A stretch of DNA of 64,000 bases from Muribaculaceae bacterium (GTDB lineage: Bacteria > Bacteroidota > Bacteroidia > Bacteroidales > Muribaculaceae), in assembly GCA_022484565.1 (NCBI GenBank), contig JAKVKZ010000003.1:1-64000 (forward strand). Direction: 5' to 3'. Positions 16,934 through 25,756 of this stretch are shown here, one piece after another (position 1 is the stretch's first letter; each line of letters begins with the position of its first letter). The position numbers and the translations under genes are program-made. The notes beneath the pieces were generated by a model. The model worked only from the letters and a program-made list of their open reading frames with translations, was not told the origin of the DNA and did not search any database.

Positions 16934-19900
16934 TTATTTAACAAGTACCTTGAATGTCTTGCCGTTTGCACGGACAACGTACATTCCAGGAGCGCAATTG
17001 ACGCGTACCTGATTCTTGCTAATCAATGCACCGCCGGCAGTGTAAACTGCAACGTTCTGTGCATTGCCGAAGATGTTGATTTCGCCCGTGCCTGCAACGA
17101 CACGTACATCGTTTGTGGAAACCTTGTCAACACCGGTGCTTACGAGAGTGAGCAGGATAGTGTTGTCCTTCAGGTTGGCAACGACATTGTAAGTGTTGCT
17201 GACAGCAGGTATTTCAACCTTGTAAGAAGCGTTGGTGGTAGCGAAGAGCGGGCCAGCTACGCCACTTTCAAGAATAGTGTTGTCCTCTTTAGGACCTAAG
17301 CGATGAGCATTGAATGTATCCCAATCGGTGTCGGTAGTGCCGAGCTGTGAGCCGAGAGCGAACCAACCTGCGTAGAGAATGTTGCTATTAGCATCAACTT
17401 GGTTGAATACAGTGATTTGTCCAGTGTATTCACCTTCAGTTGTAGCAGACTTGGTGAGGATGTTGGTGTCGTCGTTAGGTTTCCAGTCGCCCTTAGGAGA
17501 GCCGAGGTTACCGATTACATAGAGCTTTTCAGGATAAGTGACGACAGCGGCAGCTTTCCAAAGATTGGCAGTGATGGTCATTGAGTCGAGGCCGATGTTG
17601 AGGATAAGCTGATAAGTTCCTTGTTTGTCGAACTTCCAGGCTTTGTCAGTACCAAAAGAGAGATGAGTGGGAACGCCATCGGGGAGCACAGTGCCGTCAA
17701 CGTCAGGGATGAGACGGTTTTTGCTGACAGTGGCCCAATCGTCGGCGGAAGTGCCGAGAGCCATAGTCAAGCCATAATAAGCGTCGGCCTTGTCGGTAGA
17801 AACGACAGCCTTGAATACGCCACCTTCACCGTGAGTCATAGGAGCGCCAACGTTGGCAGCCCATTTATCGGCATTGGCAGTGATTTCGCCCATAACGTAA
17901 GCCGTAGGAGTTTCATCCATGATGCGAGGCATTGTGAACTTGTACATTGCGAAGAATCCACCAGGATAATACTGGAAGATGTTGGCAACAGTGTCGCTAA
18001 GCACCTTAACACCAAACCAGTTTGCGGTGAATGTGTTAGGAGCAGTAGTGATTGTAGGCTCGTGAGTTACGGCAGCTTCGGTTGCTTCAGAAGATGAAAC
18101 AGGAGCGATGGAGAAGCCGTCCATGTATTTAGTGCCAGAAGGATAAACCACATAATTGACACCACCCATAGTGAAGAAGGTAGCGCCAATGGATTCAGTC
18201 TTGCCAGGCATAAACAGAGGAGTAGTCGTCATAGACTGGCCGTCGGCAGCGAGAGTGCCGTCGAGATAAGACTTGTCGGTGCCACGAGGACAAACCATGA
18301 CATGCTCTTTAACGCCAGGAGTGAACGAATAGACGATGCTGTAGCCACTAGCACCAGCAACATCGAAAGTGTGAGAAGCGGCAACATCCTGAACACCGTT
18401 CTTGATAGACACAACAGAGAGCTTTGTGGAATTGTTAGGAAGGATGTAGAGGCGACCGCCTTGAGGTGAAAGCAGATTACCCTGAGCAGTGCCGTACCAG
18501 TCGTTGCGGGCTTCGGTAACGCCGCTGATGGCAACGTCAACAGGAGCAGAACCATCGGTAGGGATGATGCGGATAGAAGTAGTAGGGCTGCTTGGGAAAT
18601 CAGAAGCCATGCGAACGATTAAGTTACCGGCCTCGTCTTTGCCGATGTTGGTGCAAGCACCAGCAGCAAAAGTGGTGGTCAAAGGATTGCCTTCGGTGTC
18701 GTAAACTTGAACAACCTTGTTTTTCTTGTCCATGATGAACCAGTTGTTGTCGATAAACACACCTTCACGGTTGTCGGCAACAGCAGGAACAGTAGTGTTC
18801 TTGGAAGCCAAAGTCAAAGTAGGCAGAACCTGCGGAGCAGGAATTGTGAACGCGTACTTGGCCATGGCAGGAGTGGTGACAACATCAGTGTCGCGAGGCA
18901 GCTGATACATGCCGAAACGCTCGGAGCTGTTGTCGCAAGTGTAAAGGTTACCGGCAACGTCCCAAGCGATGTCGTTAGAGCCATTGAAAGCAGTGGCAAT
19001 ACTATAAAGCTTGGTCAGAACAGGTTTGCCGACAGAGTCGGTAGAGATAGCGAAGACAGAAATCTGTTTTTTGCCAGTAGCGATGGCGATTTTTGAGAAA
19101 TCAGGATTGAAAGCCACACCGCCAGAGCGGGCAACAGTGGTGATGTCGCTGTAGTCCTCAACACCTGCAGCATTGATGTGCTTGATGGCAGGTTGAGCTT
19201 CAGTAGGAGTGCCACGATATTGAACGTACCAGATTCCGCCCTTATTGTCGTAAACGATATTAACAGACTGGGATGAAATGGTGTACTGATGAGTCAACGC
19301 GTCGATGTTGGCAGAAGGAGCCTTGTCCCAAGACGTGGCAGTGCCAAGATTGTATTCGTTGGTAGTGTAAATGCCATAGGAGAAACCTTGGCCCTGATCG
19401 CATGAGAGAGCAACAATCTTGAGACTATCGCTTACACCCTTCACATCGAAAGATGCGTTGGCACCGGCAATGAAAGCACTGTCGGCAGTCATGAGATTGC
19501 AACCATAGTTGGCAGTGTCGCGGTAAGCGCCTGTGAAAATCGGAGTGAACGGCTTGTTCAAGTCAGTAGGATCAACCTCATAGAGATGATTGAGGTTAGG
19601 GTCGCCGGTACTCATGAACAGACGGCCCTCAGCCGAGAAGTGAATGCGCTTCGGGCCAAAGATAGTGCTGGAAGCGTTACCGTATTTGCCAGTGGTGAAA
19701 GTCAGTCCGCCCTTGAAGCAAAGGCCATCGGAAGCATTCTTGACAGGCTCAAGAGCCGGAGTGAACGCATAGATACCTTGTCCTTCAGCTGAGGTGTGAT
19801 AACCGGCGGCAGGAACATTTGGTTGAGATTCTGTGACAAGCACTTCACCGAAGTTGTCGGTGTAAGGGTTGTTGTTGACAGCGATGCCATAAGGAGACCA

Positions 19901-20257
19901 GAAATTGTAAACCGGTCCGGCAGCAACGGCAGTTTCAACCTTTGCTCCAGTAACGTTAACTTTCCAGGTGAGAGCCTGTCCCTTAGGCAGACCATCGGTG
20001 GAAATAGTGAGGGTGTCGGGGCCAGCGGCGAGCTTGTCGGACGTGAACGTCTTGAAAAGCTTGTCGGCAGCATAGACATCGACAGTGACGGCTGTGGCAG
20101 CCGTGTTCAGAGAATAGTAGAGGGTGATTTGAGAGCCGTCGGCCGACAGTTCGCCAGCCTTAACTCCATAGGCGTAAGCATTTTGAGCTTGTGCCCCAAA
20201 ACCTCCACCGCACAACGCGGCAACAGCGAGTGCCGCACCAAGTAAGAACTTTTTCAT
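16934..20257 (-). CDS. Large secreted protein: propeller-like repeats, two SusE/F-like domains, T9SS-like C-terminus
   Basis: A 1107-residue exported protein of unknown function. Residues 1-25 are a signal peptide ending AQAQ. Residues about 110-760 hold repeated short strands with NHL/propeller-like phrases such as DIAWDVAGNLYTCDNSS and LFMSTGDPNLNHLYEVD, suggesting a beta-propeller. Two related modules follow, at about 790-910 (AYVMGEITANADKW) and 915-1035 (LYVIGNLGSPKGDW). They look like SusE/SusF starch-binding-type domains. The final 65 residues end GMYVVRANGKTFKVLVK, the pattern of type IX secretion sorting domains. A cell-surface or released glycan-related protein is the best guess. 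Confidence 0.8.
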   Translation of the reverse strand: MKKFLLGAALAVAALCGGGFGAQAQNAYAYGVKAGELSADGSQITLYYSLNTAATAVTVDVYAADKLFKTFTSDKLAAGPDTLTISTDGLPKGQALTWKVNVTGAKVETAVAAGPVYNFWSPYGIAVNNNPYTDNFGEVLVTESQPNVPAAGYHTSAEGQGIYAFTPALEPVKNASDGLCFKGGLTFTTGKYGNASSTIFGPKRIHFSAEGRLFMSTGDPNLNHLYEVDPTDLNKPFTPIFTGAYRDTANYGCNLMTADSAFIAGANASFDVKGVSDSLKIVALSCDQGQGFSYGIYTTNEYNLGTATSWDKAPSANIDALTHQYTISSQSVNIVYDNKGGIWYVQYRGTPTEAQPAIKHINAAGVEDYSDITTVARSGGVAFNPDFSKIAIATGKKQISVFAISTDSVGKPVLTKLYSIATAFNGSNDIAWDVAGNLYTCDNSSERFGMYQLPRDTDVVTTPAMAKYAFTIPAPQVLPTLTLASKNTTVPAVADNREGVFIDNNWFIMDKKNKVVQVYDTEGNPLTTTFAAGACTNIGKDEAGNLIVRMASDFPSSPTTSIRIIPTDGSAPVDVAISGVTEARNDWYGTAQGNLLSPQGGRLYILPNNSTKLSVVSIKNGVQDVAASHTFDVAGASGYSIVYSFTPGVKEHVMVCPRGTDKSYLDGTLAADGQSMTTTPLFMPGKTESIGATFFTMGGVNYVVYPSGTKYMDGFSIAPVSSSEATEAAVTHEPTITTAPNTFTANWFGVKVLSDTVANIFQYYPGGFFAMYKFTMPRIMDETPTAYVMGEITANADKWAANVGAPMTHGEGGVFKAVVSTDKADAYYGLTMALGTSADDWATVSKNRLIPDVDGTVLPDGVPTHLSFGTDKAWKFDKQGTYQLILNIGLDSMTITANLWKAAAVVTYPEKLYVIGNLGSPKGDWKPNDDTNILTKSATTEGEYTGQITVFNQVDANSNILYAGWFALGSQLGTTDTDWDTFNAHRLGPKEDNTILESGVAGPLFATTNASYKVEIPAVSNTYNVVANLKDNTILLTLVSTGVDKVSTNDVRVVAGTGEINIFGNAQNVAVYTAGGALISKNQVRVNCAPGMYVVRANGKTFKVLVK

Positions 20258-20374
20258 TGTGTCAGTTTTTAGTTAAACATTAAGTAAAGATATATTTATG
20301 AAATTCATATAGATTTTTATGTAATGGATCATAAATGCTGCCTATCCATTTTTTAGATAATTGCGATTCAGTCG

Positions 20375-20406
20375 CAAATGTACATAACAAACCGATGAAA
20401 AGCAAA
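20375..20406 (-). promoter_or_regulatory. Promoter of the 1107-residue secreted protein gene
   Basis: TTTG (complement of 20403-20406), exactly 20 bases, then TACATTTG (20375-20382), a near-perfect Bacteroidetes promoter. It leaves a 5' leader of about 110 bases, AT-rich, in which I see no clear riboswitch. Confidence 0.7.
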
Positions 20407-20552
20407 TCTTAAATGGGCTTTTTTTGCGGTACAGTTTTTTTCTGACTAAGGTTTAGCTTTAATAATTGCAATATATAATTCAATTTCAACGCAAAATTGT
20501 GGATTTTAATAAAATAATGTCGAAATTAGTTTCAATAAATTGGCATATTGCA

Positions 20553-20560
20553 TATATTTG
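20553..20560 (+). promoter_or_regulatory. -7 box for the 20.6-kb lipoprotein
   Basis: TATATTTG fits TAnnTTTG; a TTTC 19 bases upstream (20530-20533) may be the -33 element. It is 29 bases before ATG 20590, nearly the same layout as for the paralogue at 7913. Confidence 0.55.
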
Positions 20561-20589
20561 CAAAACTTAAAAGCAATAGAATAAAAAAG

Positions 20590-21015
20590 ATGAAAAAGAA
20601 AATTTTTATGAAGAATCGTAAAATCAATGCGCTTATAATTGCCATGTTGATGATGATGGGTCTGGCGATGACATCATGTGTAGGTGACGACCCATATTAT
20701 TCCCCTCTGGTTGGAACCTGGGAACTTAACTTCACTCAAGCTGGTGGAATCACTGACATTAATGTTGTGAAGTACGCCTTCTATAGCGATGGTACTGGTA
20801 CTTACGGCTACTACGACAATGGCGGCTCTTGGCAGAACATGGGTATCGTGTGGACTGCCTACTACGATGATTATGCCGGTGAGGATGTCGTGTCAATCCG
20901 TTATGAGGATGGTTATGAGCAGAATTTCTATTACCGTTTCGACGGCGGTTATCTGTATTTAAGCGGTGTGGCCAACTTCTACACTTACGATGGCTACATT
21001 TCAGTGCCTGAATAG
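20590..21015 (+). CDS. Small lipoprotein, lipocalin-like (paralogue of the 7.9-kb gene)
   Basis: A 141-residue lipoprotein with signal peptide and lipobox LAMTSC followed by VGDD. The mature part reads LVGTWELNFTQ then FYSDGTGTYGYY, matching the GTW...DGTG framework of the protein at 7913-8341. It is rich in Tyr and Asp. Start: ATG 20590 (MKKKIF) or ATG 20608 (MKNRK) both give good signal peptides; the ATG at 20548 precedes the -7 box. Function unknown; the lipocalin-like fold is inferred from the pattern. Confidence 0.78.
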   Translation: MKKKIFMKNRKINALIIAMLMMMGLAMTSCVGDDPYYSPLVGTWELNFTQAGGITDINVVKYAFYSDGTGTYGYYDNGGSWQNMGIVWTAYYDDYAGEDVVSIRYEDGYEQNFYYRFDGGYLYLSGVANFYTYDGYISVPE

Positions 21016-21041
21016 GTTTTCAGAATAAACGACAATTACAT

Positions 21042-21089
21042 AATTGCTCTCTTGCCGGTGATTGAATCCTGATGAGAGAGCAATTTTTT
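21042..21089 (+). terminator. Terminator between lipoprotein gene and tatD
   Basis: AATTGCTCTCT (21042-21052) and AGAGAGCAATT (21075-21085) form an 11-bp stem followed by TTTTTT on the plus strand. It overlaps the 3' end of the convergent tatD gene by two bases and may serve both. Confidence 0.75.
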
Positions 21090-21729
21090 ATATGCTTTGG
21101 GAATGGAACAGTTCCTTTATGTTCTGCATCACAGCATTGCGCAGTACATGCGGCTTTATGCCCTTTGCTTTGGCTATTTTGTTGTAAGTCGAAACTAAGG
21201 AATGCTCCGAATCGTCAGTTTCCACAAGAATTTTGTCGAGCGGCGTTGCGCACACAGCTGCGGGATTGAATAGATATCCGAAGGATATGTATATTCCGGC
21301 TGCGACAAATGCGCTGGCCACCATGCTTTTCCCGCGGAATCCATGGACTATCCACGGCTGCTTGGGACTGAAGCGCTTGTGCAGGGCTATTATTTCGCCA
21401 TTGGCACGAACGCAGTGCAGCACAAGCGGGCACTGCTTTTTCTCGGAAAGATATATGTGAAATTTCAGAAATTCAATTTGCTTCGTCTTGCTTGCGCCGC
21501 GCAGAATGTCGATTCCGCTTTCGCCGATGGCCACAACCCGAGGGTCGTCAATAACCATATCTTCAAGCTGTTCGAGTATGCTTTCCTTTTCTTTCTCGGT
21601 ATCCCAAGGGTGTACTCCCACTGAATAGAGTTTTCCTGGCTGTGGGGAATAATTTTCAGGTGTGACGCTGATAACAGCATTGTCAGCATCAAGATTATGC
21701 GTGTGTATGTCAAAAATCATATTAAGCAT
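21088..21729 (-). CDS. tatD: TatD family metal-dependent hydrolase (short form)
   Basis: TatD-type amidohydrolase, a probable 3'-5' DNA exonuclease or quality-control nuclease. Metal-site motifs are visible: FDIHTH, the Glu in VAIGESGID, LHCVRA, HGFRGK and KILVETDD. At 213 residues it is shorter than the usual 255-265; the missing length lies between the motifs, a form often seen in Bacteroidales. ATG 21729 and ATG 21720 (MIFDIHTH) are both possible starts. It is the last gene of the minus-strand cluster that begins with the LOG gene. Confidence 0.87.
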   Translation of the reverse strand: MLNMIFDIHTHNLDADNAVISVTPENYSPQPGKLYSVGVHPWDTEKEKESILEQLEDMVIDDPRVVAIGESGIDILRGASKTKQIEFLKFHIYLSEKKQCPLVLHCVRANGEIIALHKRFSPKQPWIVHGFRGKSMVASAFVAAGIYISFGYLFNPAAVCATPLDKILVETDDSEHSLVSTYNKIAKAKGIKPHVLRNAVMQNIKELFHSQSI

Positions 21730-21772
21730 TAATTAATAACTAAGGTGTAACTATAATTATTTTCTTATAACA

Positions 21773-22012
21773 TTAGGGTACAGGATCGTAGCCGCTGCCT
21801 CCCCATGGATTGCAGCGCAAAATGCGTTTGCCGGCAAGAAACAGTCCCTTTATCGGTCCGTACTTTTTGAGTGCCTCGATGGCGTATTCGCTGCACGTCG
21901 GGGTGTAGCGGCAACTCGGAGGAAGCATCGGCGAGATGCAAGATCGGTAAAATTGTATCGGTAATATCAGCAAAATTGATAAAAAATGTTTCATAAATAG
22001 TTTACTGTGCAT
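21773..22012 (-). CDS. yidD: Membrane protein insertion efficiency factor YidD
   Basis: A 79-residue YidD protein, a small membrane-associated factor that aids YidC-dependent insertion. The signature [20 protein letters not shown] is intact, followed by [11 protein letters not shown] and [14 protein letters not shown]. It overlaps the end of rnpA by 11 bases, the classical rnpA-yidD arrangement. ATG 21994 (MKHFLS) is an alternative start. Confidence 0.93.
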   Translation of the reverse strand: MHSKLFMKHFLSILLILPIQFYRSCISPMLPPSCRYTPTCSEYAIEALKKYGPIKGLFLAGKRILRCNPWGGSGYDPVP

Positions 22013-22388
22013 CTATCCCACTGTCAGCAATGCGTTTGAGTAAGGTTTTCATTTTCAGTTCAATGGTCGCATAATCGGCTATTTCCTTGTCCATGTAGAG
22101 GAAGGCAATATCAACGGTGCGCCCGTCAACTGAGGCGATTGGTGCCAGCAGCTCCCTGTTGAGCCTGTAGGCCTCGCGTGTGCGTCGCCTTAGCAGTACC
22201 CGCTGTACTGCCGTGCGGATTTTCTTCTTTGGAATCGAAATGAAAAACCTTGACGCTTTGTTCCCATCATTCCTAATCGTGAACACTGCCCTTAACGGAT
22301 AAGCCACAGCCGAGCTGCCTGTTCTGAATAATTCGTCGATAGCTGTGCGGCTGCAGAGTTTCTCATATTTGTGCAATGTAAACGACAC
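22002..22388 (-). CDS. rnpA: Ribonuclease P protein component
   Basis: The basic protein subunit of RNase P, which helps the RNA subunit trim tRNA 5' leaders. Characteristic features are the N-terminal [17 protein letters not shown] and the RNR-type basic motif in [18 protein letters not shown]. The usual Asn-Arg of the RNR motif is replaced by a run of Arg residues. The 128-residue length is normal. Its neighbours hemD upstream and yidD downstream are conserved in Bacteroidales. Confidence 0.92.
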   Translation of the reverse strand: MSFTLHKYEKLCSRTAIDELFRTGSSAVAYPLRAVFTIRNDGNKASRFFISIPKKKIRTAVQRVLLRRRTREAYRLNRELLAPIASVDGRTVDIAFLYMDKEIADYATIELKMKTLLKRIADSGIDAQ

Positions 22389-22449
22389 TATGATAATTTA
22401 TTGACAGTTTGCATTTTCAGCTTGAAAGAGAGCAATGCCTCTTTCCTAC

Positions 22450-23211
22450 TCAATCCTTCTGCTTCTTGAGATAATTGTCGAGAGCGGCAGTCATTGAGGG
22501 TGCTTCCGGCGTAGGGGCTTGAAGGTCAAGCCTCAATCCTGCGTTGTCCACTGATTTCGCTGTGGTTGCACCAAATGTGCCTATTTTCACGTTGCCCTGC
22601 TTGAAATCCGGGAAGTTCTTCAAAAGGGAATCTATTCCTGATGGGCTGAAAAATAGCAGCATATCGTAGTCGAAAGGCTCATTTTCCTTGAAATCATTGC
22701 TAACCGTGCGGTACATCACTGCTTTGGTGTAATTGATTTTCAGGTTGTCGAGCACTTCCGTGTTATTGTCCTTGTGTACCTCATGCACATCCGACATCGG
22801 CAACAGGTATTTCTCCTTGTTGTGCTTTGAGAGTGATTGAAGCAGAGTGGAATCGTTCAGCTTGCCCGATACTCCATAGAATATTTTACGCTTGCGATAA
22901 ACTGTGTATCTCTGAAGATAATATGCTATGGCTTCGGTGGTGCAGAAGTATTTCAGTGTTTCAGGCACTTTGTAGCGTACTTCATCGCAAAGCCGGAAAA
23001 AGTTGTCAATTGCAGTGCGTGCCGTAAAGATTATGGCTGTGTAATCAGGGATAGAAATCTTTGACTGTCTAAATTCTTTAGATGTCAATCCTTCAACCTT
23101 TATGAAAGGCCTGAACACTATCTCCACTCCATACTTTTCTGCAATGTCGTAGTATGGCGATTTTTCTGATGACGGTTTCGGTTGAGAAACTAGTATTTTC
23201 TTGATTTTCAC
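22450..23211 (-). CDS. hemD: Uroporphyrinogen-III synthase
   Basis: A HemD-family protein that cyclises hydroxymethylbilane to uroporphyrinogen III in tetrapyrrole synthesis. The family is poorly conserved; support comes from the two-lobed layout with TAIIFTARTAIDNFF near residue 60, LLFFSPSGIDSLL near 185 and KIGTFGATTAKSV near 210. In Bacteroidales this form sits between a DUF4271 gene and rnpA, as here. Length 253 residues. Confidence 0.85.
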   Translation of the reverse strand: MKIKKILVSQPKPSSEKSPYYDIAEKYGVEIVFRPFIKVEGLTSKEFRQSKISIPDYTAIIFTARTAIDNFFRLCDEVRYKVPETLKYFCTTEAIAYYLQRYTVYRKRKIFYGVSGKLNDSTLLQSLSKHNKEKYLLPMSDVHEVHKDNNTEVLDNLKINYTKAVMYRTVSNDFKENEPFDYDMLLFFSPSGIDSLLKNFPDFKQGNVKIGTFGATTAKSVDNAGLRLDLQAPTPEAPSMTAALDNYLKKQKD

Positions 23212-23226
23212 TCTTCGCCGTTTTTA

Positions 23227-24117
23227 TTAAGACTGTAAAATGTTACATAAAAAAACTGCGCCAATGTAGGAGAGAATTACAGGTACAATTTCGACGCTGC
23301 AAAGATACAAAATAAAATATAGACACGACGACAAATTGTTGTAAAAAATTCTAAAACCCTTGCAGATGAATACTATTCTTGCCAAAATATATAATAATGC
23401 GCTGCAAAATAGCATTGATTCCATTGTCTCGGGATAAAGAAGCATGATGAATACAACGGGGAACAGCAGCAGTCCCAGCAACGATTGCGTGGCGAAAAAT
23501 CCGTCGAGCCAGAGCTGAAGCGAATTTTTGTCGGAAAACACATAGCCCACAGTGTTGTAGAGAAGCAGTTGGAACATATAAAGCACCAATGCCACGCCTG
23601 TCAGCACTCCCACGAATTTGAACACATTGACCGACATGTCGATTGCGGGGTTGAAATATGCCACTGCCATGTAGAGAGCTATGCCCTCCATGATGCATGT
23701 GTTGGCTATCAGGGCGGTCAATATCTGCGCATCGCTGGCTGTAGGGTCGTCAAACAGGTTTTGCCTTTCGCGCACCGAGAACATGTTGTGCATGAATTTG
23801 CGGATATATAGATAGCCGTTTTTATAGCTTATTGCGATGAAAATGAACGACAGAAGCACCAGAAGCATTGTTCCCGTGTCGTGAAGCGGCGTGTTCTCGT
23901 AGGATTGCGGCTTTGATTCGGCAGGTACAGTCATCACAGGCAATTGGTCGAGCTGCTTGATGTGCATGTCGTTGCCGATGCTGTCGGGGAAGCCGGTAAG
24001 GTATTTTGGCGCATAGTAGGCGGGCACGGTGTCGTGCGCCACTGAATCCTTTGCTACTGAATCAGTGTGCGCGGTCTGTACCGTTGTGGCGTTGCTTATG
24101 TGGTGTGCGTTAGGCAT
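23227..24117 (-). CDS. DUF4271 membrane protein
   Basis: A 296-residue protein with a soluble N-terminal 85 residues and about six transmembrane segments (from residue 88 onward), matching DUF4271 of Bacteroidetes. No enzymatic motif is seen. It lies 15 bases before hemD and 6 bases after the LOG gene, so it is co-transcribed with them. Function unknown. Confidence 0.8.
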   Translation of the reverse strand: MPNAHHISNATTVQTAHTDSVAKDSVAHDTVPAYYAPKYLTGFPDSIGNDMHIKQLDQLPVMTVPAESKPQSYENTPLHDTGTMLLVLLSFIFIAISYKNGYLYIRKFMHNMFSVRERQNLFDDPTASDAQILTALIANTCIMEGIALYMAVAYFNPAIDMSVNVFKFVGVLTGVALVLYMFQLLLYNTVGYVFSDKNSLQLWLDGFFATQSLLGLLLFPVVFIMLLYPETMESMLFCSALLYILARIVFICKGFRIFYNNLSSCLYFILYLCSVEIVPVILSYIGAVFLCNILQS

Positions 24118-24123
24118 CAGTCA

Positions 24124-24711
24124 TCAATATTTACTTTCCACTTTGGCATCCTCTTCGATGTTTATGCCGCCCAATTCCGCAATTGCCTCAGCCGGCGTGC
24201 CTGCCACATGCCACAAGTGTGAATGCGACGGCTTCATGAATCCCTCGTTGATGCAGTGCGAAAGCATTCGCAGCAGGTCATCGAAAAATCCGTCAGTGTT
24301 CAGTATGATTATCGGTTTGCCGAAAATTCCAAGTTGCTTCCACGTGATTATTTCAAGCAGTTCCTCAAGCGTGCCGCAGCCGCCTGGAAGGGCAATCACT
24401 GCATCGGCCATATCCGCCATCGACTGTTTGCGTGAGTGCATGTCGTCGGTTACGATTATTTCGCTCAGCTTCGGATAATGCCAGCCGTTATCGACCATGA
24501 ATTGCGGAATGATTCCAATGGCATGTCCGCCGGAATCAATGGTTCCGTCGGTCACGGCTTTCATCAGTCCTTCGCGCCCTGCGCCGCACACACAACTGAT
24601 TCCGTTGGCCGAAAACAGCCGCCCAAGTTCATAGGCCGCATCCACATATTTCTTGTCGATTCGGGAACTTGATGCGCAGAACACACATATTTTTTTGAAG
24701 TCACTTATCAT
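24124..24711 (-). CDS. LOG family protein (TIGR00730; nucleoside-5'-monophosphate phosphoribohydrolase-like)
   Basis: A 195-residue Rossmann-fold protein of the LOG (lonely guy) family, which cleave nucleoside monophosphates such as AMP to base and ribose-5-phosphate. The family motif PGGCGTLEELLE is present, as is the paired DDMHSRKQSM. The true start is ATG 24711 (MISDFKKICVFCAS). The frame stays open upstream for 64 codons only because a 90-bp tandem duplication is a multiple of three and lacks stops. Several -7 boxes in the duplication direct expression of this first gene of the cluster. Confidence 0.88.
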   Translation of the reverse strand: MISDFKKICVFCASSSRIDKKYVDAAYELGRLFSANGISCVCGAGREGLMKAVTDGTIDSGGHAIGIIPQFMVDNGWHYPKLSEIIVTDDMHSRKQSMADMADAVIALPGGCGTLEELLEIITWKQLGIFGKPIIILNTDGFFDDLLRMLSHCINEGFMKPSHSHLWHVAGTPAEAIAELGGINIEEDAKVESKY

Positions 24712-24719
24712 TTTTCGCT

Positions 24720-24913
24720 GCAAAGTTACTGCAAGCCGAGTGAAAAACGAAATGAAAACGAAGTTTTTAATATCTTTTTCCGAGGCGCCGCCTAAGTTGG
24801 CCGTCATCGGCAAAGTTACTGCAAGCCGAGTGAAAAACGAAATGAAAACGAAGTTTTTAATATCTTTTTCCGAGGCGCCGCCTAAGTTGGCCGTCATCGG
24901 CAAAGTTACTGCA
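24720..24913. repeat. 90-bp perfect tandem duplication containing a promoter box
   Basis: Two identical 90-bp copies (24720-24809 and 24810-24899) are followed by a 14-bp partial third (24900-24913). Each copy starts GCAAAGTTACTGCA, whose minus-strand reading contains TAACTTTG, a TAnnTTTG -7 box. Boxes therefore lie at 24721-24728, 24811-24818 and 24901-24908. The identity of the copies points to a recent duplication or active slippage. Confidence 0.9.
24721..24728 (-). promoter_or_regulatory. Proximal -7 box of the LOG operon, repeated twice upstream
   Basis: TAACTTTG ends 9 bases before ATG 24711, so the transcript would have almost no leader. The same box recurs at 24811-24818 and 24901-24908 through the tandem duplication. 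Confidence 0.6.
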
Positions 24914-25080
24914 CGTCATGCTTGGCTGCCATCGGAAAGCCGATAGAAAAATGGAAAATATACCGCATTTCCATTTCACACTTTTGCCTGTTTTGTGCAA
25001 AAATGTGCACACTATATTCCTATCTGTGTGATTAGTAGCACAAATTTTATTAAAATTTTCATTAATGCTTGCAAATAAGT
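24914..25080. other. Intergenic region with inverted repeats
   Basis: Between the duplication and the XRE gene there is no ORF. Arms AAATGGAAA (24949-24957) and TTTCCATTT (24968-24976) form a 9-bp inverted repeat, and a TGTGCACA palindrome lies about 35 bases further on. Either could be an operator for the adjacent XRE-cupin regulator; this is speculation. Confidence 0.35.
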
Positions 25081-25088
25081 TAACTTTG
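25081..25088 (+). promoter_or_regulatory. -7 box for XRE-cupin/acyl-CoA ligase operon
   Basis: TAACTTTG fits TAnnTTTG; TTTC 20 bases upstream (25057-25060) is a plausible -33. The leader of about 80 bases contains an ACTTCC/GGAAGT hairpin. Confidence 0.55.
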
Positions 25089-25173
25089 CAGGCACTATGG
25101 CGTGGGAGCGCGGTTAATTCAGTTGCTGTTGACTTCCGGCCAAGCTGGGAAGTAATAATAATTACATTGCACT

Positions 25174-25731
25174 ATGACAAAAATTGAAAAAGTTGAGGAA
25201 GTGGCTCGCAGGTTGAAGGGCCTTCGCGATTCACTCGACCTGACGCCTGACGACTTTGCCAAGGCGTGCGGAGTCAGCACACCGACCTACGTTGAATACG
25301 AAAGCGGTTCGTCCGACATTCCGATAAGTTTCATTCACAGCGTAGCTCATCAGTACGGAGTGGAATTGAGCGCATTGCTCTTCGACGAGGACCCTAAGAT
25401 GAACAGCTATTTTGTCACCCGCAGTGGGCGTGGAGCCCGCGTGGAGCGCACAAAGGCCTATAGTTACCAATCGCTTGCTGCCGGATTCGCACATCGCGTA
25501 ATGGACCCTTTCATGGTTCTTGTTGAGCCTGACGACAAGCGCAAGGACACTGCCAATTCACATGAGGGGCAGGAATTCAACTATGTGGTGGAGGGACGCT
25601 TGGAACTTCGCATCGGCGGCAACAAGATTATCCTTGAAACCGGCGACAGCATAATGTTCAATGCCAAAATTCCTCATGGCATGCGTGCTCTTGATGACAA
25701 ACCCGTAAGATTTATTGCTATAATTTCCTAA
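25174..25731 (+). CDS. XRE-family transcriptional regulator with C-terminal cupin domain
   Basis: A 185-residue regulator. Residues about 10-65 form a Cro/C1-type helix-turn-helix (LTPDDFAKACGVSTPTYVEYE), and residues about 110-180 a cupin sensor (HEGQEFNYVVEGRLELRIG, LETGDSIMFNAKIPHG). The cupin may bind a small ligand or metal. It ends 25 bases before the acyl-CoA ligase gene, so it probably regulates that gene and itself. Confidence 0.9.
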   Translation: MTKIEKVEEVARRLKGLRDSLDLTPDDFAKACGVSTPTYVEYESGSSDIPISFIHSVAHQYGVELSALLFDEDPKMNSYFVTRSGRGARVERTKAYSYQSLAAGFAHRVMDPFMVLVEPDDKRKDTANSHEGQEFNYVVEGRLELRIGGNKIILETGDSIMFNAKIPHGMRALDDKPVRFIAIIS

Positions 25732-25756
25732 AGTAAAAAAATTAAAGGTAGAAAAG

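Noticed and set aside
24712..24903. N-terminal extension of the LOG protein through the duplication
   Set aside because: It repeats one 30-residue segment encoded by promoter DNA; family members start at MISDFKKICVFCAS.
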